Part shown: positions 1 through 9,558 of the stretch, piece after piece
Layout of the letters: every line of letters starts with the position of its first letter
Numbering within the stretch: the stretch's first letter is position 1
NCBI GenBank assembly: GCA_001600635.1
Contig: BCKL01000011.1
Span: forward strand, 767,762 to 831,761
Direction: 5' to 3'
From: Leucosporidium creatinivorum
Taxonomy: Eukaryota; Basidiomycota; Microbotryomycetes; Leucosporidiales; Leucosporidiaceae
Length of the DNA stretch: 64,000 nt
Notes under the pieces: model-generated
What the model was told of the DNA's origin: nothing
Databases searched by the model: none
The model's input: the letters and a program-made list of their open reading frames with translations, nothing else
Translations under genes and position numbers: made by a program

Positions 1-656
1 TCGAAAGGTGCGGTCGTCCAGCCCTCGGTTCCAATCCTCGACAGCCTTCCGTCGGCGCTCAAAGTTGGCTTCGAAGACGTCGGCGAGATGAGCGGCCTCT
101 CGCGAAGCGTCCATCCTGGGGAGGTCCGTCTCGGCGAGCTCTCGCTTGAAGCCGAGGACGAGGAGCGGTTGGATCCACCCTGCGGGAGCCACACAGAGTC
201 AGCTCTACTCGTAAGTGTGGAGGAGAACGTCGATCTCTTACAAAAGGTCAGAATGGAGAGCAGGGAAGCCGACGCGAGTCCTATCTCCGGCGCATCTTCC
301 AGTGAGGCGGGTGGTGGTGCTGGTGGGCCGCTGAACGGAGCGAAGATGGTCCTGTAGTGATGTCAGAAGTTCCAATTACTTCAAAGCCGACGATCTCGAA
401 CAGCGAAGCCGACGCACCACTTGTTCTTGATCTTCTGCACCGACACACCTCCCTTCTCCGGATCATCCTCAGCAGCAGCGTAGAGTTCTTTCTCGTGCAG
501 TGTACTCCCTCCCGTGTCCGACCCATCCTTCTTCTCCTCGACCGCCGCGTGCTTCGCAGCTTGCTCAGCTGCTCCCACCTCGCTTCCGGCGGCGATTGTC
601 TGTAGGTTGTCTGATGGCTCTGCGTGGGTCGGGTTGACACCCTTGTCGTCCTTCAT
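1..656 (-). CDS. ABCC-subfamily ABC transporter (Yor1/MRP-like), N-terminal part only
   Basis: The gene reads leftwards off the window edge, so only about the first 176 residues are present. Three exons fit in phase: 656-418, 351-242 and 179-1. The introns at 352-417 and 180-241 have GTGCGT/GTAAGA donors, a CTGAC branch site and a CAG end. Exons 2 and 3 join to give a TFWWIQPLLVLGFKREL segment followed by ETDLPRMD. That is the typical entry to the first membrane domain of MRP/Yor1 exporters, where an FWW-x-PLL-x-GYKRPL-x-x-DL motif precedes the first transmembrane span. The residues before it are hydrophilic and Glu/Lys-rich, as expected for the cytosolic N-terminus. Family members export drugs or glutathione conjugates at the plasma or vacuolar membrane; the substrate cannot be told here. 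The start at 656 was preferred over an in-frame ATG at 734 because the extra residues look like untranslated leader. Confidence 0.72.
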
Positions 657-1264
657 CGTCCTGGACGCGGTCGTTGCTGTTGTCAACGAGAAGCAGCGAA
701 GAGCAGGAGACGAAGAGTCGAGCCCGGCACCCACGGCGGACAGTCAGGCGGTCGGACCCATTTGGATCAACCCGAACGGGTAGTCACGCTGCTGAGTGAA
801 TGGCAGAAGTCTCACGGCTGTCCCGCTTGTCTATTCTTAGCCATTTGGTGCATGTTGTTGGCCAGCAGAGCTCCTCAACTGCCGAGCCGAGCGCCGAAGC
901 TCGTGGTGGCTCAGCTGCAGGCGAGGTTGGGCTGGACATGAGGGCAGGCTCTACTACAATGCAGCTTCGACAGCCTGCTCTCCATGACTTGTGCAGAGAT
1001 GTGGGAGAAGCCGAAAGATCAAGCACCTGGGTCGGCGCTCGGCGCTCGGCGCTCATCGATGGACTCGGCTTTCGCGAGCAAGATGCTGACGTGTAGCTGC
1101 CTCTTCACTTTTCGCTCGAGAACTCGCGTTCAAGTTGAGTGTGGTAAGGATGAAGTGTTGCAAGTATTGTAGACAGAACATGGAGGGGTACTAAGCGAGA
1201 GACAGTGGGGAGTCGGTCCTAAGGCTACAGGGGTGATGAGTAATGATAGAGAACAAGACTAAGG
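657..1264. other. intergenic, no gene seen
   Basis: This stretch lies between the 5' end of the ABC transporter and the 3' end of the coiled-coil gene. It should hold the transporter promoter. It contains a short tandem run of the 7-mer GGCGCTC (three units near 1032-1055). No reading frame with recognisable protein features or consistent splice signals was found. Confidence 0.5.
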
Positions 1265-3190
1265 CTACAGTCCGAGTCCCAAGCCCGAAGACATCGACAA
1301 CGGCCTCACACTCTCCTTGAGGAAGCCCTTGGTCGAGGGGTAGGTGAAGTTCTCGGCGGTGGCCAAGACGATCTCGGGCTCCTGGGAATCCAGCAGGTCG
1401 TCCTCATCATCCTCGTCATCCTCGATTGGACTGGTGGAGCGCGAAGAGTCGGAGGAGGCCGAAGTGAGGGAAGGAGCGGTGGAGGAGGATGACCCGCGAG
1501 CGGGGGAGAAGTCGGCGTTCTGCATCTGAGGCGAGGGGTCGGAAGGGAAGGACGACTGGAAGGCGCCGCTCTCGCTGGTAGGTCCTCCCATGGTAGGAGA
1601 GGTGTCGCCGTCGACGACGGTCGAGGAGCGCGAGACGAGGGCCGAGAATGAGAAGCCGCCGAAGATGGGAGCTCCGCTGCTGGCGTTCGGTGTGGTGGCG
1701 GGGAGAGTGGAGGAGAAGGAGGAGCTCGAGTTGTTGGAGGTGCGACGAGTGTAGGTGGTGAGGTTGGGGGAGGTGGAGGGTGCTGGAGAGGAGGAGCGCG
1801 AGCCGCCGAGCGAAAGCCGAGGAATCGACCAGCGCGAGCGTGAGCTGTTGCGACGAGGAGCGTCGGGCACGTCCGAATCGGTAGGCAAAGGAGGGAGAGA
1901 GATGTTGGCGTCGGGGTGGGTGGTGATAAAGTCCTTGAGCACCTTCACGCAGTGCTCGCTGGCGCGCCGGCCCTCCTCCGACTCGGCGAGCTGGATCCTC
2001 AGACCCTCGAGCTGCATCAAAAGGCGCTCATCTCCATCGGCCGAGGATTGCGACGAGTAGTCGCCAGCCGCGCTGCCGGTAGCGAAGGGAGGGAAGGAGT
2101 AGCTGCCGCACGAGGAAGTCGAGGAACGGCGACTCCAGTTTTCGAAGACGGCGACCGAGTTGTTCCGTCCACCGAGACGAAGAGGTGCGGAAGGAGGGCG
2201 CTCGAAAGGGTCCTCGTTGATCGATCCACGCCGTCCCATGGTGAATCCGGGCAGAAGCTTGCGGTCGGCGTCGAACTCGAACTCGCCGAGGCCGAGGAAG
2301 TCGGGGAGGCCGTTGGCGAGGGATCCTCGACGACTGGCGACCTTGGTGGTGGTGACTCCGAGCCTGAGATCGCGAAGCTTGGCAGCGCGATCCTCCTCCT
2401 CCCGGTTGTCAGAGTTGACGTAGAGGGAAGTCGAGCCTCGGCGGTGGGCGAAGCGGTGGAGAGGCGAGGGCTTGCCGGAGGGGCTAGTGGAGAGGGCGGA
2501 GTAGTTACTGACGGGAGACTCGACAGCGAGACCGAGGCCGACACCCGAGACGGGAACGGGGACGGCGACGGGGAGGCCTTGGGGAGGGAGACCGAGTGAA
2601 GAGCGACGACGAGGGGCCGAGTCGAGTGTGGAGGCGCGGCGAGGACCCATGGGCAATGTGTAGTCGGTCGAGACGCGACGTTGTGACTCGTTCTGTAGGC
2701 TCATCAACGCCCGGCGAGACTCCTCCATCTTGGCGCGAAGGGTTTGCACCTTGCTCTCCTCCTCCCGGCGCTGCTCCTCGGCCTCAGTCGCGCGATTCTT
2801 CTCCACCTCGAGCTCGGACGCGAGGGTGGCGAGCGAAGAGCGCAGGAGGTCGAGCTCACTGGACTTGTCTTCGGCGGCGTGGGCGACGATGGTGGGGTGG
2901 GAGGTGCGAAGGGCTTGAAGCTCGCGCTCGGCTTGGACTTGAGCAGCACGAGCGGTAGCGAGTTCAGTGGCGAGGTTGGCGGCGTCGACCTCTGTAGGAG
3001 AGAGGACCTTGACGGCGGGAGCATGGGCCTGCGCGGCGGCGAGCATGGCGCGGAGGCGAGCGTTCTCCTCCGAGAGGGAGAGGACGTCGGCGAGTCCAGC
3101 GTCGATGGCAGCGAAAGAAGCGTCACTCCTATGGTGTAGTATATCGTTAGCTGTTGGTCTCTTTTGCTGGCGGCAAGTCGGAGCTCACAT
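1265..3190 (-). CDS. coiled-coil, Ser-rich protein with many RRxS motifs (unknown function)
   Basis: I do not recognise this as a named family. The main exon runs 3128-1265. An intron at 3129-3188 (GTGAGC donor, CTAAC branch, TAG end) precedes it, and joining it to the upstream exon creates an ATG split by the intron (AT at 3190-3189, G at 3128), giving MSDASFAAIDAGLADVL. The frame stays open further upstream (to 3257), but the next upstream intron cannot be joined in phase, which favours the split ATG as start. The first 150 residues form a heptad-rich coiled coil rich in Ala, Glu and Leu. The remainder is low-complexity Ser/Pro-rich sequence with at least eight RRxS-type sites (RRAST, RRRSS, RRGST, RRGSL, RRGSI, RRSST, RRNSS, RRTSN), an acidic stretch near the end and a Gly-Leu C-terminus. 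RRxS is the protein kinase A consensus, so a phosphorylation-controlled scaffold is a reasonable inference, not a demonstrated role. Confidence 0.65.
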
Positions 3191-3257
3191 ATTGAGACAG
3201 GCGAAGGCGGAATGAACGGGAGAGGTGAAGGAGCGGAGAAGATGGAGCTCTACGGCT

Positions 3258-4449
3258 CTGTAGTAGAAGGATAGACGGGTGTCAGGTTTGCTGCTCTAAA
3301 GTGTACGATTACACTGATCAAGCTACTCACCAAGCGAATGCGTCTAGCGGTGCTCAGACGAGTGTAGAAAAGGCGACGGCGAGAGGAGCGAAGCGAAGAG
3401 GCTGACCGGAGCGGGCGAGGTAGTGGCAGGAGGAAGAGGTGTAGATCCGAGTTGAAACTTGGACGGAAGCTGAGAAAGATGGGATAAGGCTGGCTGGAGC
3501 CTGGCGAGTCGAAACCTGCGACTGTGAAGCGGGAGATAATGCGGGGGGCGAGGAGGAACGGTCGAGGCGAGATGGCTGGCCGAGACCGGGGAGCGCTGCT
3601 CTGTTGCTGGAGGAGAGAAAGTGAAAGGGAGAGAGGAGGATGTGATGGGAGGTGGTGAAGGAGAAAGAGTGCTGTCGGGACAAGAAAGGGAGCTGAACGT
3701 CAGGGGGGGGGGGGAGTGAGGGAGGCTGCCGGCCAGACATCCTCGACGAGGAACCGACCGAGAGCCCCGGCCTTGAATCCCGCTCTGGGAAGGTTTTACA
3801 TCTCCCTCAGCGAGGATCTCTGCTCGCGTGTATGTCCATGCGCCGCGATGGGAAGTACTTGGAGCTGTGAAGCCCCCCTTCCACCCAAGGCCCCTGCCGA
3901 CTGCGAGCAGGCGTGGCTAACCTTCCATGTCTCATCTCTATCTGCTTCCTTGCGGCCGAAGCGAGGAAAGCTCCTCCTCGCTCCAAAGCCTCCCTTCTCC
4001 CGCAACAGTCCCATCCTAGACGAGCCGAGCTGATGCTTCGGTCTTGCGAGATCATCGCCGAGAGGCGACTGGAAGGCGGCTGGAAGATCTGCTGCTCGTG
4101 CTGATGCATCCTGCGATGAAGCTACGGCTAGCACTCCCGAGACGCTCTGGCTATTCAAGACGTGGCCCTTCATCCTTCAAGCGGCGGCGACGTCCCGACC
4201 CTTCCGACTTGACTTTGTCGGTTGCCAGGTCGCCGAGCGCTCTAACACGTCGCCAGCGGCGTCATGCACTTTGGTACAAATTCATTGCAAGGACTTTGTG
4301 GAGTCACTTGCATCTGCAGGCCGGTCACTCGTGCATCTGAAAAATCCCGGCATGGCATTGGCTGGCAGGTGGCGCCAAATAGCTCGGCGCTGGCTGAAGC
4401 TCGGCGAAGTCAGAGAAGAGTCGCCGTCACTCCCCAGCGGACTGTCACG
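3258..4449. other. 5' leader/promoter and intergenic, no gene seen
   Basis: The part nearest the coiled-coil gene carries plausible leader exons and at least one leader intron (acceptor near 3258, donor near 3330). A run of G residues lies near 3704-3715. A frame of about 128 codons at 3354-3740 (minus) is Ser/Pro-rich and could not be joined in phase to the downstream gene; I read it as leader sequence. Nothing else is supported up to the repeat at 4450. Confidence 0.45.
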
Positions 4450-4865
4450 AAGGTGAGGTGTCGTGTAGCTCACAAAGAACTCTCGAAGACTCTTCCACGC
4501 AAGCTGGGAGCAGGAGGACATCTGGCGCGACCCTCGAGCTGAGCTCTCCAGGCGAGCGGCTCACCACCGGGCGGGTCTTGCGGAGGAGGTTTCCTGTTCG
4601 AATTCATCGCAAAGAAGCAGTGCCGGCGCACCAAGTTTACTGTACTGCCAGTAATCAGCCTCAGCGACCGAGGAGAAGGCGCCGAGGTCCTGGAGTAGGC
4701 TCTGGAGCGCTGAAAGGGAGCGCCGGGAGCGTGGAAACCGGGGGGTGACTGAAGTGAGGGGAGAGAAAGCTCCGGGTGCAGCGTGCACCTCAGTAAGAGC
4801 ATAACAGGGTGCAGCAATGCCAAAGCTTTGATATTGTACAGACAGTTTGGAAAATCAACAAAGAA

Positions 4866-4938
4866 GCCCGGTTAGCTCAGTCGGTAGAGCACCAGACTCT
4901 TAATCTGGTGGTCGTGGGTTCGAGCCCCACATTGGGCG
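4866..4938 (+). tRNA. tRNA-Lys, anticodon CTT
   Basis: A complete cloverleaf can be folded by eye. The acceptor stem GCCCGGT pairs with ATTGGGC (two G-T pairs), the D arm is TAGCTCAGTCGGTAGAGC, the anticodon stem CCAGA/TCTGG encloses the loop CTCTTAA with anticodon CTT, and the T arm carries GGTTCGAGCC as the B box. The predicted discriminator base is G at 4938. There is no intron and CCA is not encoded, as is usual for a eukaryotic nuclear tRNA. It decodes AAG, the preferred lysine codon of this GC-rich genome. A T-rich run follows immediately. Confidence 0.95.
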
Positions 4939-4948
4939 TTTCTTTTTG
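4939..4948 (+). terminator. RNA polymerase III terminator of tRNA-Lys copy 1
   Basis: TTTCTTTTT directly follows the tRNA 3' end, matching the oligo-T signal used by Pol III. The same run follows the second tRNA copy. Confidence 0.75.
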
Positions 4949-5361
4949 CATATCTGCNCTCTGTTCTGTATCCATCACACACACCGCTGTAGTATAGGCA
5001 GGAGCAGCTGAACCTCTTTTTGCCGCCGAGTGATTTGGAGGGAGGGGGGTGAGGCTCTCGCTGCGTGAGGAGGGGACCACGGCGCAGGGCACCATACGAC
5101 AGCCTTCTACACCGCCCACCATTTCGCTCGTTACGAGGAGGCAGGTGGAAAATCGAGACGCTGAACTTGGACTTCTCAGACCTAGGCTGGCTTCGGCTCA
5201 GCGCTGGTCGCCCTCGCGCGAGTCCGATCCTTCGCGCTCGTCGGAGGGAGCAGCATCTCTGGCTCGCTCAGCAGTCGTATTTGCACGTCAATCACAGTCG
5301 TATTTGCACGTCAATCAATACGACTGCGCTACAATTTGATGGCATGAACATCCGAGCCTAT

Positions 5362-7312
5362 CTACACTTTCTCCACCCAGAGCTCGCCGTTTTTGACCGT
5401 CCCCTTCGGCACCCTCCTCTGTTTCAGCTTCACGTCCTCCTTCGGCTTCTCGTCGCCGAGGATACTATTCTTCTGCTCTTCTCGCTGTTCCTTCCTGACC
5501 TGCACCGCTGTCTGCTGCAAGAAGGAAGCGACTTGCTCGACGGCGTAGCGCTTCTCTCGGTCGGGACCCTTGCTGTTGGTGCGGTAGGCGAGGGGGACAA
5601 ACTGCGAAGATGTGGAGGTAAGCAAGGTCGGGCGCCTGGTTCTTGGCTCGCCGAGCGAAGTCTGAGCTACTCACCGAGTCCGAGAGCACCCAGTCATGAG
5701 CGCCGAGAGCCTTGTAGAGCGGGGTGGGAGCCACTCCAGACTGGGGGTTAGAGGAGGGTCAGTAAGCGCCTGGAAGAGTACTTTCCTAGCGAGGAAGAGC
5801 GCCTACCTTCTCGAGGATCTCAACGAGCTGCTCAATGTCGTCGCTGAAGATCTCCTTGCCGCCTGCGAAGTCAAGAAAAGACGATCAGCTCGGCCCTCGC
5901 ACTAGCGCACACGCGTTCGTCACTCACCCCAGGTCACCATAGTCCTGCCGTTGGGAGGGCAAGCCTCCTTCCACCACGCCTCGTCCGTGCAAACGATGGG
6001 GTTGCAGTACGGCGAGTCAAACAGCGCCAATCCTTCTCCCTCCTGACCAGGTACAAACGCCTTCCGTCCTGGGACAAGCGAGCGAGGTGGCGAAGGATTA
6101 GGGAAAGAGACGAAGTGAATTGGGCTAAACGAGGGAACGGATTGGCGCTCGGGGACGAGGCCGACGTAGTCGTGAGCGGCGCGGTAGGCTCCTCCATCGT
6201 CGATGAAGTCGAAGGGGAGGTTGGTCTTGCGAGAGGGGGTATGCGAGACGAGGTTGACGAAGGGCGAGATGAGGATGGCGGACTGCGAAGACGAGACGCG
6301 GTCAGCTTGGCGAAGGGGGGAATTGCAAGGTGAGCGAACTCACTCCAGGTCGACGAGGCGTAGGGCCAAGGTTGGCCGGTACTTTGATAGCAGGATTGGG
6401 ACGAGCGAGATGAAGAAGGAATCCCGTCGCGATGTTTCCTCCCGCCGAGTCGCCAGCGAGGCAGATCTTCTCCTCGGCGATGCCCACCTCGTTGACGAGG
6501 TAGTGGTATCCAGCCAGCGTCTCGATGAGCTGGGAAGGGTACTTGAACTCGGGTGCAAGCTCATAGTCGAGGCAGAAGACCGAGAATTGGACGTTGCGCT
6601 TGGGGTTGAGGCTCTTGGCGAGCGAGAGGAAGAACAGTTGGGCCTTGCCGGCGGTGTCGAGGCTGCGGGCGAGGGGAAGGTCAGCAATCTTGCTACTCTA
6701 GAGCAGAGAGACGGCAAACCTACAGGAAGCCTCCACCTGTGAAACGAAGCGAGTCAGCTCCGATCCGAACGCCGAGCTTCGAGACAGCGCGACTTACCGT
6801 GCACAAAGTACAAACAGACCTCATCCTCACTCCGCTTAGTCCCAGGAGGAGCGATCCAACGTCCCGTAGTCCCCTTGACATCGACATAGCTCACCCAGTC
6901 GCGATACCCTTTGAAGGGTCGCGAAGCGTGAACTTGATCGTAAGCCCGAGTGCGGTTGAAGATGATGCGAGCCTGAGGTGCGGTGAGACGACTGAGGATG
7001 TATTGCGAGGTCTTGACGACGGCGTCGGCGAGAACGGGGCGGCCGACGACTTGGACGATGGGAGAGCTCCAGCGGGCGATCAAGTGGTTCCACAACAGCG
7101 AGATGGGGAGGGTGATAACTGTGAGAGCAGGAGGTCAGTTATGATCGTCTACCGGATACGCTGAACGTACAGAGGTGCGGCAAGAAGACCCAGAGAAAGT
7201 GCAGCGCGAGCAGCAAGCTCATCCTCTGCGGCTTTGCGCCCGAGACGAGGCCCAAGTGACGCTTGTTGGCGGGAACGGGTGTAGTCCCAGCAGTATCGAG
7301 TGCCTTGGTCAT
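5362..7312 (-). CDS. alpha/beta hydrolase, hormone-sensitive-lipase family (copy A)
   Basis: An esterase/deacetylase-type hydrolase of roughly 470 residues, split by about nine short introns. The start ATG at 7312-7310 begins MTKALDTAGTTPVPANK and is followed by a hydrophobic segment (LLLALHFLWVFLPHL) that can anchor the enzyme in a membrane. The oxyanion-hole motif HGGGF is assembled across an intron. The nucleophile motif GDSAGGN lies near 6440-6470, followed by FLLHLARPNP and PTPRRP. VTWGGKEIFSDD and GAHDWV near the C-terminus provide the likely catalytic Asp and His. These are the hallmarks of the HSL/arylacetamide deacetylase group, which in yeast includes the sterol deacetylase Say1. 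The C-terminus is a charged Lys/Glu-rich tail ending VKNGELWVEKV. Copy B lies just upstream with the same order of motifs and matching intron positions, so the pair arose by tandem duplication. The substrate is unknown. Confidence 0.85.
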
Positions 7313-7464
7313 GTTGAGCAGCACTGAATGCGGTAAGAAGTCAACCTTGACGCCGACCTTTCGACCCGGGCTTCTCGACGTAGCCGTTCTCGCCGCTCGC
7401 GCGTGATTATGAACATTTTGGACTAGACACAGGCGAGGCAACAAGCTACAGACAGTCACAGAGC

Positions 7465-9328
7465 TTAGACGCGTCGACGAAGAGTCGACTTGGAAGCTGC
7501 CCCCTGTCCACTGCTCGTCGCCGACCTCGCCGAGCTGCCAAAGTGCTCTAGGAGAAAGGCGGCCACAGAATCGACGCCGTACTCCTGGTAGCTGTCAGGT
7601 CCCCTTGATGCGGTCTTCCACAGGCCCGGCACGCTCTGCAAAAAAGAAGCGAGTGGATCAGCTCGGCGCCGAGCTCCGAGGCAGCAAAAGCGACTGACCG
7701 AGTCGAAGATGACCCAATCATGGGCACCGAGCTCCTTGAAGAGCTTGCTAGGTGCGACGCCGGCCTGTCAAGCAAGCGAAAGCTGTCAGCTACGCTTTGC
7801 GACCAGAGGTCGACTCTCGGCGCACCTTCTGCAGCACGCCGAACAGCTCCTCATCATCGTCAGCGAAAATCTCCTTGCCACCTACAGCGTGCGCCATGTC
7901 AGCTTTGCGTTCAAGTGAGCTGAGAGCACAAGACTCACCCCAAGTGACCAACGTCTTGCCGTCCCCGGGCATCGCGGTCTTCCACCACTCAAGATCCTCG
8001 CACCTCGACGGATTGACATAAGGCGAGCTCAGCATCTTCACTCCAAATCCTTCCTCTTCCGCCTCGAACGCTCCCGTCTCCTTGATGAAGGGAAAGTCCT
8101 TCGGGGGAGGGTCGTTGGGATAGCCTCGGGCGAGGAAGAGAGGGTTGAGGGAAGGAGCCGAGCGACAGGACGAGGGAACGGGGGCGTTGACGTAGTCCAG
8201 GGCCGCTTGGAAGCAGGAGCCGTCGTCGATAATGTCGTATGAGGCGTTGGAGGAGCGGGAGGCAGTGAAGGAGACGAGATTGTTGAAGGGCGAGATGAGG
8301 ATGGCGGCCTGCGGGCGCAAGACTTCGTCAGTGGGGATGTCGAGCCGCCCAGTTGATGAACACACAGCTCACAGCAGGACGACGAGGCGTAGGGCCGAGC
8401 TCGGCGGGCACCTTGATGCGAGGGTTCGGCCGAGCGAGGTGAAGGAGGAAAGCGGTCGCAAGATTGCCTCCCGCCGAGTCGCCTGCGAGTACGATCTTGT
8501 CTTCCGAGACGCCGAGAGTGTTGACGAGGTAGTGGTAGGCAGCGAGCGTCTCGATGAGCTGCGAGGGGTACTTGAACTCGGGCGCGAGCTCGTAGTCGAG
8601 GTGGAAGATGGAATAGCGGAAGCCTTCGTCGAGGTTGAGCTTCTTGGCGAGCTCGATATGGAACGGAATACCGTTCCCACCACAGTCCAACCTGTCAGAG
8701 CGTAGGTCAGCTCTGGCAGCTTCGCTCGAGCATCGCCGAACTGCTCACGTGAAGCCTCCGCCTATCCATGGCAAGTGTGAGCTATCGCACAGAGTCTTGC
8801 GGGAGAGAACCAAAACTCACCATGAATGTACAACATCACCAAGTCATCCTCATCTCTCTTGGTTCCAGGCGGCGCGATCCAGTAGCCCGTCGTCCCATTC
8901 GACTCGACCCACTGCACCCAATCCGCCGACATTCCAAGTCGAGCGAGTGTCTTGGAAATGAGACCAGCGTACGCTCCATGATTGAAGACGAGCCGTGACT
9001 GGCTCGTCGAACAGCGGCCGAAGAAGTGAACGCCGGAGAGGGCGCTGACAAGACCTTGGGGCGTGCGACCCATGGCCACGTAGGGAGATGACGAGCGAGC
9101 AAGAACGTATTCCTTGATGAGCTTGAAAGGGAGCGAGACGACGACTGTACAGCAGCAAGACGGTCAGCTCGAATCAAGATTGAAAGTGTGGGGCAGCTCA
9201 CAGGGAACGACAAGGACGAAGGCAAAGTGCAGCGCTTGGAAGAGGGTGACTTTCTGTACGGGAGCTCCAGTGACTAGCCCGAGCTTGACCTTGCTCGGCG
9301 GGACGGTCGCAAGTTGTTGGGAAGGCAT
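7465..9328 (-). CDS. alpha/beta hydrolase, hormone-sensitive-lipase family (copy B)
   Basis: This is the tandem paralogue of the hydrolase at 5362-7312, about 440 residues, with the same architecture. The ATG at 9328-9326 starts MPSQQLATVPPSKVKLG, then a membrane-anchor-like stretch (FQALHFAFVLVV). HGGGF is made across an intron, GDSAGGN lies near 8470-8490, and VTWGGKEIFADD and LGAHDWVIFDS supply the rest of the presumed triad. The end was set at the TAA at 7465-7467, giving the C-terminus KSTLRRRV. The two copies share exact peptides such as YELAPEFKYPSQLIETLA and FLLHLARPNP, yet the region between oxyanion hole and nucleophile and the C-terminal tails differ, so they have probably diverged in substrate. 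It is divergently transcribed from kynureninase with 230 bp between start codons. Confidence 0.85.
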
Positions 9329-9558
9329 TTCGAAGCGATGCGGAGGAGGGAGAGTCGCGGGAAGCGGAGGGCTGCGCTCTTGGTCGAGCGAAGCTGAAAA
9401 GGGTACAGAGCAGCCGAGCACTGCTTCAGATATTTGAGAGCTTTCCTCGCTAGGCTATCCTCCACAGCAGCTCGAAGGCCGTTCCAGGGGCCTCATAAAG
9501 TCGCCCTCTCCTCTCTTTCCCTTCTTCTCCTCGCTCGCTTCGTCTTCTGCACCTCATC
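9329..9558. promoter_or_regulatory. divergent promoter, hydrolase B / kynureninase
   Basis: This is the 230 bp between the two opposing start codons and must contain both promoters. A pyrimidine-rich run (TCTCCTCTCTTTCCC and further CT tracts, about 9505-9540) precedes the kynureninase ATG, a common core-promoter/leader feature in fungi. No specific factor site is claimed. Confidence 0.5.

Larger units (their letters stand above)
4450..5216 (+). repeat. direct repeat, copy 1 (about 0.77 kb, contains tRNA-Lys)
   Basis: This segment recurs in the same orientation at 26448-27206. The central part (about 4630-5090) is nearly identical, including the tRNA, while both flanks carry substitutions and small insertions or deletions, for example extra sequence near 26544-26560 in copy 2. 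A long open frame on the minus strand of copy 1 is broken in copy 2, so it is not evidence for a protein. No terminal inverted repeats or target-site duplications were noticed, so I read it as a segmental duplication around a tRNA gene and not as a mobile element. Confidence 0.85.

Noticed and set aside
1032-1055. Three GGCGCTC units as a possible CRISPR or satellite array
   Set aside because: Too short, no spacers, and the word is scattered through this genome.
3354-3740. Open frame of 128 codons (minus), Ser/Pro-rich
   Set aside because: No domain, and it cannot be spliced in phase to the coiled-coil gene; better read as leader sequence.
4470-4823. Minus-strand open frame in tRNA repeat copy 1, possible repeat-encoded protein
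   Set aside because: The frame is not kept in copy 2 and the peptide has no recognisable features.
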